64,000 nt of DNA from Chloroflexota bacterium (GTDB lineage Bacteria; Chloroflexota; Anaerolineae; Anaerolineales; Villigracilaceae), in NCBI GenBank assembly GCA_016213105.1, contig JACRBN010000011.1:140602-204601 (forward strand), given 5' to 3'. The notes beneath the pieces were generated by a model, which was given only the letters and a program-made list of their open reading frames with translations, did no database searches and was not told the origin of the DNA. Position numbers and translations under genes: made by a program. Positions 59,413-64,000 of this stretch are shown here, piece by piece; position 1 is the first letter of the stretch; each line of letters begins with the position of its first letter.

Positions 59413-59625
59413 ATGATAAACTTCTCATCAATCTACCCTAACATCGCCGCGTGGACAGAGTCCTACGGCTGGATTGAAATTGGACAAGACGACGATTCCC
59501 AATCCTTCATCCGTGCGCTGGACATGGGCGGAATGGTCTGGGAAGGCAAACCCAAATACAAGTCAGTGGACGCCGCCCTTGATGATTTGGAAGCGGCGCT
59601 CGAAAAGATTATTTCAGTAGTCTGA
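59413..59625 (+). CDS. Small acidic protein, GWIEIGQDDDSQS family, copy 2
   Basis: This 70-residue protein aligns with the 58466 product: ESYGWIEIGQDDDSQSFIRA, LDMGGMVWEGKPKYKSVDAA, LDDLEAALEKI. The changes are conservative (Ser to Phe, Arg-Gln-Asn to Ala-Leu-Asp), so both copies appear to be kept by selection. It begins nine bases after the GNAT gene and may share its mRNA. Function unknown. Confidence 0.68.
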   Translation: MINFSSIYPNIAAWTESYGWIEIGQDDDSQSFIRALDMGGMVWEGKPKYKSVDAALDDLEAALEKIISVV

Positions 59626-59779
59626 GAATTTATAAGAAGTTGGGAAGGGTAATGATAACAAAAAAGTGTTGAGTAACAGTAAACCACAAAGAGCGCGAAG
59701 AAGGTAAAATATACTTAGTGAAGTTGTCACATATTTTGACAGCATATTTGAAAAGATACCCCAAGCGGGAGACCGAATT

Positions 59780-62700
59780 ATGAGCCAAAACTTTTCCTAT
59801 AAAAACTTTGAAACTGCTATTCAACAGGCACGTCTTAAAACAGCAATGTTTTATAGAGTAGATTTGCATGTACACACGACTAATTCGCATGATTTCCCAT
59901 CAACACATTCAAAAGCAGGCTTTGTCAAAAAAATCCCTAATGAGGAAACATCTCTACGATCTGACCCAAATAAATTCAGGAAACTTTTTGTAGAAAGAGC
60001 AAAGGAACAAAAACTTTGTCTCGTAGCCATTACAGATCATAATGAAGCAGATATGGCTGAACACCTTTCCAAATTAAGCGATGATGAGTTGAAAATTCTC
60101 CCAGGAATTGAAATCTCAGTTCAGACCAATCGTTTCCCCGACTCCGAAGTTCATATTATTGCTATTTTCCCTGAAGGAACACTATCAAAACAAATTGATA
60201 AGGTTTTCCCTCCAAATTGTGGCATGCCGCCATCTGGAAGTCGCGGAAAAGGTGTCGCTACAAAACAGCCTGTCAAGGAAATATTAGAGAATATTCGCCA
60301 ACTAAATGGCATTTCTATTGCAGCCCATGTTAGCGGAAGCAATGGTATTCGAGAAATGGTTCAATCGCAAAACACAGAGTGGCTTGAAAAAAACTACCTG
60401 AGCAGATATTTAAAGAGCAAGAAAGAAAAAGAAGGATTAACAGAAAAAGAGATTGACCTGCTTAATAAATTAAGTGCCGAGCTAAAACCTTTAGCAGATA
60501 AAGTCCAAAATGAATATTTGTTATTCTTAGCCGAGCATGAGTTCAATGCAATTCAAGTACAGGCAGGAAATCACGATCAGTATTACGCTGGCAGCCATGT
60601 TCAGGAATTAAATTTATCTCCCTTCTCTTGCATACTTTCGTCTGATACTCATACCCTTGCCGATCTTGGATGTCACGGCCATGGGACGCATGTAAAAATG
60701 ACAAAGCCGAGTCTGGAGGGATTGAAAAAAGCTTTCTTAGACCCTGGGACACGCATTCGATATGACGCAACAGTCCCTACAGCACGACCAAAAAGAATAC
60801 TAGGCATGTCATTCGAAGGGGGATCACTTGATGGACAGGTCATTGGATTTTCAGATAATCTAACAACTCTTATCGGTGGGCGAGGAACAGGAAAGTCTAC
60901 AGTAATTGAGGCTATTCGCTTTGTTCTTGGCCAACAAATTGTCAACCTGCCTGATAAATTGAAAAAAGATATTCAAGAGCGTTTGGAGTTTACACTTCGG
61001 AATTCCGAAGTTAAGTTGCTATTTTCAAATGAGGGTCAAGATGAATTGGTTGTAGTAAAACGCCGATTAGGGGAAGGTCGTCCTAGCTGTTTTGCTTTAG
61101 ATGGTACTGCGATCCCTGAAATCGAGTTGCCTAATTCGGAGAGAATTCGGGCAGAAATATATGGTTGGAATGAGATCGAAGCATTATCAGATAGCCCTCG
61201 TAAACAACTTGCCTTGCTTGACCGTACTATTACTGGTATTAACGATTTGAAATTAGATTTGGGGAAAAAACAAGACGAACTTCAATATAACACGAACAAA
61301 ATTGTTGGTTTGTCCCGGGAAATTCAGAGCCTGCTTCCTCATGTCCAGGGTGCAAACGAACTAAGACAGGAGCTTGAGAAATTAGAAACGCCAGAGCTTA
61401 ATCAAGCTTTTGCTAGCTTTGACGAAAATGACAAGGCCCTTCGCATAGTGCGAGATTTAAACAAAGAAGTTGAAGCGAATAAAGATTCGCTTCTATATAA
61501 TGGTGAAAAGAGAGACTTAAAATCAAACCTAATCAACTCATTAGGCACTATAGATGCTACTCTTCAAAACTATTCTTGGCAAGCTGATCTTTCAGAATTA
61601 ATTAGAACAGGAGCTGCCAATCTACAGGTGATTTACGACCAGTTAATAGATGAATTTTCCTTAATCCAAAATAAGCTAAAAAGCTATACCAGCGCATTAG
61701 ATTCGGAACACGATTTAATTGAAACGCAACTCAATGCTATAGCGGAAAAATCGGGGCAGGCAAATTTCAAAAGTGCTTTGTCAAGACGAAAAGAACTCAC
61801 AGAAAAGCTCTCAACAATATCAGGACATGAAAAGGAGATTCAAGAAAAACAAAGTGAAATTGAAAAACTCCTTTCTGTAAGAAGAGATCAAATAATTCCT
61901 GGCTTGATGGTGACACGTGAAAATATATATAAGGCAAGGCTTGAAAAAGCAAAGTCAATAGCCCAAAAGCTATCTGATTTAAAAGCCGCTAAAGGTGTAA
62001 GCATAGAAATTGAATACCTTGGCGATAAGACTTCTTTCTCACGCGCATTGGGTTATAAGGAAGGTCAAAAATACCAAGGACTATTCCAAAAAATCGACAG
62101 GTTTTATATTAGCAAGAATTACCCTGAATTCTATGCAACAAAATATTCTCCTCAAGAGTTTGTAAAAAGAATTCTTGATAGTATCGATAATTGCGATTCG
62201 CTTGCGATTAGCTACATTAAAGAGTCAAATAGCAATGATAGTGAAATCGTATATATACCGAACGGAAATATTACTGAGGAAAATGATGAGTTGGTTGAGC
62301 GTGACGCCACTGGTAATTTAATTTCTAACTGGGCAAAAAATCTATTTGAACTTGTAACTATGGATGATCCAGAAAAAGTTTGGAAACATCTTTCTCCACG
62401 CTTTTACGACAATGAAATCAACAAATATTACGACCCTGAAAAGCTTGAAAACTTGCTGTATCTTGAATCTACAGATGTTGAAGACCACCCTAAAATATTG
62501 CTGGATAGCAGACCAATTGAGGGATTGTCTCCTGGACAACGCTGTAGCGCACTAATACCAATTATTTTAGTCGAAGGCGACACCCCATTAATTATTGATC
62601 AGCCTGAAGATAACCTTGATAATAAGATGGTGTTTGATTTGGTAGTTGATATTCTCCGTGGCCTAAAAGAGCAACGTCAAATTATTGTTGCTACGCACAA

Positions 62701-62893
62701 CCCCAATATACCAGTATCAGGTGATGCCGAGCAAGTCATAGCATTCGAATCACCAAGCAAGAATATTTGCCAGGTTGTAGCACAAGGCTCTATCGACGAA
62801 GATGCAAGCATCGAACAAATTAAAGCTGTTATGGAGGGCGGAGAAAAAGCCTTTGAAGTGCGAATTAAAAAATATGGTGCTTTGCATAAATAG
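59780..62893 (+). CDS. PHP-domain phosphoesterase fused to SMC-like ATPase (candidate anti-phage protein)
   Basis: This 1037-residue protein has an N-terminal PHP phosphoesterase domain: HVH (30-32), TDHN (85-88), PGIEI near 109, SEVHIIAIF, and SSDTHTLADLG near 288, which together make the metal site. An ABC/SMC-type ATPase follows: Walker A GGRGTGKST (about 366-374) with VIEAIRFVLGQQ, a coiled-coil insert (about 480-740), and Walker B PLIIDQPEDNLD (about 935-946) with ATHNPNIP. The gene is clearly AT-richer than the rest of the window, which suggests transfer. PHP-plus-ATPase proteins of this shape are known as Ppl or TrlF-type proteins, and Ppl has been reported to defend against phage; this is a family-level inference. 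No partner gene is obvious. Confidence 0.85.
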   Translation: MSQNFSYKNFETAIQQARLKTAMFYRVDLHVHTTNSHDFPSTHSKAGFVKKIPNEETSLRSDPNKFRKLFVERAKEQKLCLVAITDHNEADMAEHLSKLSDDELKILPGIEISVQTNRFPDSEVHIIAIFPEGTLSKQIDKVFPPNCGMPPSGSRGKGVATKQPVKEILENIRQLNGISIAAHVSGSNGIREMVQSQNTEWLEKNYLSRYLKSKKEKEGLTEKEIDLLNKLSAELKPLADKVQNEYLLFLAEHEFNAIQVQAGNHDQYYAGSHVQELNLSPFSCILSSDTHTLADLGCHGHGTHVKMTKPSLEGLKKAFLDPGTRIRYDATVPTARPKRILGMSFEGGSLDGQVIGFSDNLTTLIGGRGTGKSTVIEAIRFVLGQQIVNLPDKLKKDIQERLEFTLRNSEVKLLFSNEGQDELVVVKRRLGEGRPSCFALDGTAIPEIELPNSERIRAEIYGWNEIEALSDSPRKQLALLDRTITGINDLKLDLGKKQDELQYNTNKIVGLSREIQSLLPHVQGANELRQELEKLETPELNQAFASFDENDKALRIVRDLNKEVEANKDSLLYNGEKRDLKSNLINSLGTIDATLQNYSWQADLSELIRTGAANLQVIYDQLIDEFSLIQNKLKSYTSALDSEHDLIETQLNAIAEKSGQANFKSALSRRKELTEKLSTISGHEKEIQEKQSEIEKLLSVRRDQIIPGLMVTRENIYKARLEKAKSIAQKLSDLKAAKGVSIEIEYLGDKTSFSRALGYKEGQKYQGLFQKIDRFYISKNYPEFYATKYSPQEFVKRILDSIDNCDSLAISYIKESNSNDSEIVYIPNGNITEENDELVERDATGNLISNWAKNLFELVTMDDPEKVWKHLSPRFYDNEINKYYDPEKLENLLYLESTDVEDHPKILLDSRPIEGLSPGQRCSALIPIILVEGDTPLIIDQPEDNLDNKMVFDLVVDILRGLKEQRQIIVATHNPNIPVSGDAEQVIAFESPSKNICQVVAQGSIDEDASIEQIKAVMEGGEKAFEVRIKKYGALHK

Positions 62894-63010
62894 ATTTCTC
62901 TTTTTTCAGGGATTTACAACTTGTATAGTAAAAGTCTACGAGAAAGATAATCGTCAATAGATCGGGAAAAAAGCAGACAAAAAAACAAATTACATACATC
63001 ACTACCTTTC

Positions 63011-63046
63011 ACGGCTCATATCCCCTACACTTGGGATATGAGCCGT
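63011..63046. repeat. Perfect 14-base hairpin over the molybdoenzyme start codon
   Basis: ACGGCTCATATCCC (63011-63024) pairs with GGGATATGAGCCGT (63033-63046) around CTACACTT. The ATG at 63038-63040 lies in the 3' arm, so folding would hide it. Bases 62894-63010 hold no gene. Confidence 0.85.
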
Positions 63047-64000
63047 GCCAATCTCCAATCTCCAATTACCAAAATCCGCGTCGGCTGCCCCGCCCACAAC
63101 TGCGGCGGACGGTGCCTGCTGATCGCGCACATCGAGGATGGAAAAATCGTCCGCCTTGATACCGATGACCGACCCGATACGATAGCCGCTCCGCAGTTAC
63201 GCGCCTGTGCCCGCGGACGTGCCTATCTGCGGCGGCAATATCATCCCGATAGGTTGTTGTATCCGCTGAAGCGGGTGGGGAAGCGCGGCGAGGGGAAGTT
63301 CGTCCGCATTTCGTGGGACGAGGCTCTGGGCGAAGTCTCCAGCCAGATGGTTAGAGTCAAGTCCGAGTACGGCAACGACGCGCTTTTCGTCCCGTATGGC
63401 ACGGGGAGTTATAACCAGCTCAACGGGTCGCATGTCGCCCGCCGTCTGATGAATCTCTTTGGCGGCTGTCTCGGCATTTACAACTCCTATTCGTGGGGCG
63501 CGACCAACGTCGCCACGCCCACTGTGTACGGCACGCTCGTCACGGGCAACCAGCGGCAGGACTGGCTCAACAGCCGCTACATCATCATGTGGGGCTGGAA
63601 CCCCGCCGAGATGCGCGACGGCACCAACTCCGATTACTTCATCAAACTTGCCCGCGAAAACGGCGCGCGCGTGGTTTGCATTGACCCGCGTCACTCGCTC
63701 TCTGCCGCCGCCCTCGCCGACGAGTGGATTCCCATCCGCCCTGGCACCGACGCCGCGATGATGAGCGCGATGGCGTACGTGATGCTGACCGAAAATTTGC
63801 ACGACGCCGATTTTGTCCGCACGCATTGTGTCGGCTTTGACGCGAGTCAAATGCCCGTTGAGGGCGCCGAAAGTTACTCCGATTACCTGCTCGGCACGCT
63901 CGACGGAATTCCCAAAACACCCGAATGGGCAGAAGCCATCACCGCCGTCCCCGCCGCCACCATTGCGCGGATTGCCCGCGAGTACGCCACGTCCAAGCCC
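63038..64000 (+). CDS. DmsA-type molybdopterin oxidoreductase (N-terminal part, runs off the window)
   Basis: The first 321 codons are seen. A [4Fe-4S] motif CPAHNCGGRC with a distal Cys (RACARGRAYLRR) is at residues 17-60, followed by DRLLYPLKRVGKRGEGKF and SWDEAL, as in the DMSO-reductase family. NSYSWGATNVATPTVYGT at about residues 150-167 carries the likely Mo-ligand Ser, and MWGWNPAEMRDGTNSDYF and CIDPRHSLSAAALADEWIPI bind the pterin. There is no twin-Arg signal, so the enzyme may act in the cytoplasm, or the true start may be elsewhere. The first codons (NLQSPITK) are encoded by the CCAATCTCCAATTACC repeat word. The physiological substrate is unknown. Confidence 0.87.
   Translation, partial: MSRANLQSPITKIRVGCPAHNCGGRCLLIAHIEDGKIVRLDTDDRPDTIAAPQLRACARGRAYLRRQYHPDRLLYPLKRVGKRGEGKFVRISWDEALGEVSSQMVRVKSEYGNDALFVPYGTGSYNQLNGSHVARRLMNLFGGCLGIYNSYSWGATNVATPTVYGTLVTGNQRQDWLNSRYIIMWGWNPAEMRDGTNSDYFIKLARENGARVVCIDPRHSLSAAALADEWIPIRPGTDAAMMSAMAYVMLTENLHDADFVRTHCVGFDASQMPVEGAESYSDYLLGTLDGIPKTPEWAEAITAVPAATIARIAREYATSKP

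Noticed and set aside
1..64000. tRNA or rRNA genes
   Set aside because: No T-loop GTTCGAATC-type word with a matching acceptor stem, and no rRNA sequence, was found by eye. A tRNAscan run would be needed to be certain.

Overview
The window looks like a chromosomal segment of a free-living bacterium, most likely a member of the Chloroflexota (class Anaerolineae or close). This is inferred from the GC-rich coding with strong third-position G/C, the (T/P)-rich lipoprotein linkers, the S-layer-homology remnant, the DUF3597 and SH3-plus-cysteine-peptidase genes, and the many short palindromic intergenic repeats. No rRNA, tRNA, CRISPR array or complete insertion sequence was recognised.

Layout. 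1-3.1 kb: the start of a LacI-type regulator with a readable promoter and operator, an aminoglycoside-phosphotransferase-like kinase, and an AT-rich gene sandwiched between two copies of the 3' end of an aldo/keto reductase gene. 3.3-7.8 kb: rnc and smc. 8-12.7 kb: a soluble NAD-linked formate dehydrogenase made of a fused NuoE-NuoF diaphorase, a separate ferredoxin subunit and a cysteine-type catalytic subunit that carries a repeat-derived insertion. 12.7-18.7 kb: a membrane-anchored lipase-like protein, a methyltransferase, a CPBP protease, arginine deiminase and a YigZ-family protein. 18.9-25.4 kb: two tandem SH3/cysteine-peptidase paralogues and a MacAB-like efflux operon whose ATPase is fused to a cyclic-nucleotide-binding domain. 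25.6-34.2 kb: sugar symporter, DUF3597 protein, a tiny slipin/NfeD chimera, a secreted alpha-amylase, typA and a sulfotransferase. 34.3-42.9 kb: a long minus-strand gene train with the tyrosine-degradation enzymes hpd, a fumarylacetoacetase-family hydrolase and hmgA, interleaved with lipoproteins and small signalling proteins. 43-52 kb: a tandem pair of unrecognised CreD-shaped membrane proteins, methyltransferase, glycosyltransferase, hydrolase, Nudix, pirin, zinc-ribbon/HEAT and GNAT proteins. 52-58 kb: a sensor without an output domain, an amphi-Trp protein, and a minus-strand set (signal-peptide protein, DedA, small membrane protein, P-type ATPase) behind a clear yybP-ykoY (manganese) riboswitch with its own promoter and terminator. 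58-63 kb: an AT-richer accessory patch with an S-layer pseudogene, a repeated small acidic protein family, a GNAT enzyme and a 1037-residue PHP-domain/SMC-like ATPase that resembles anti-phage proteins. 63-64 kb: the start of a DmsA-type molybdoenzyme whose start codon lies inside a perfect hairpin.

The strongest signals beyond ordinary annotation are: the manganese riboswitch whose P1 helix is mutually exclusive with a terminator, predicting an ON switch for the Ca/Mn-type P-ATPase and the DedA gene; two families of small intergenic palindromic elements, one nested inside another; repeat-derived DNA read in frame in the formate dehydrogenase; the duplicated aldo/keto reductase end around a probably imported gene; and the candidate defence ATPase with its neighbouring small-protein family. 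Functions are assigned from motifs read by eye; no database search was possible.
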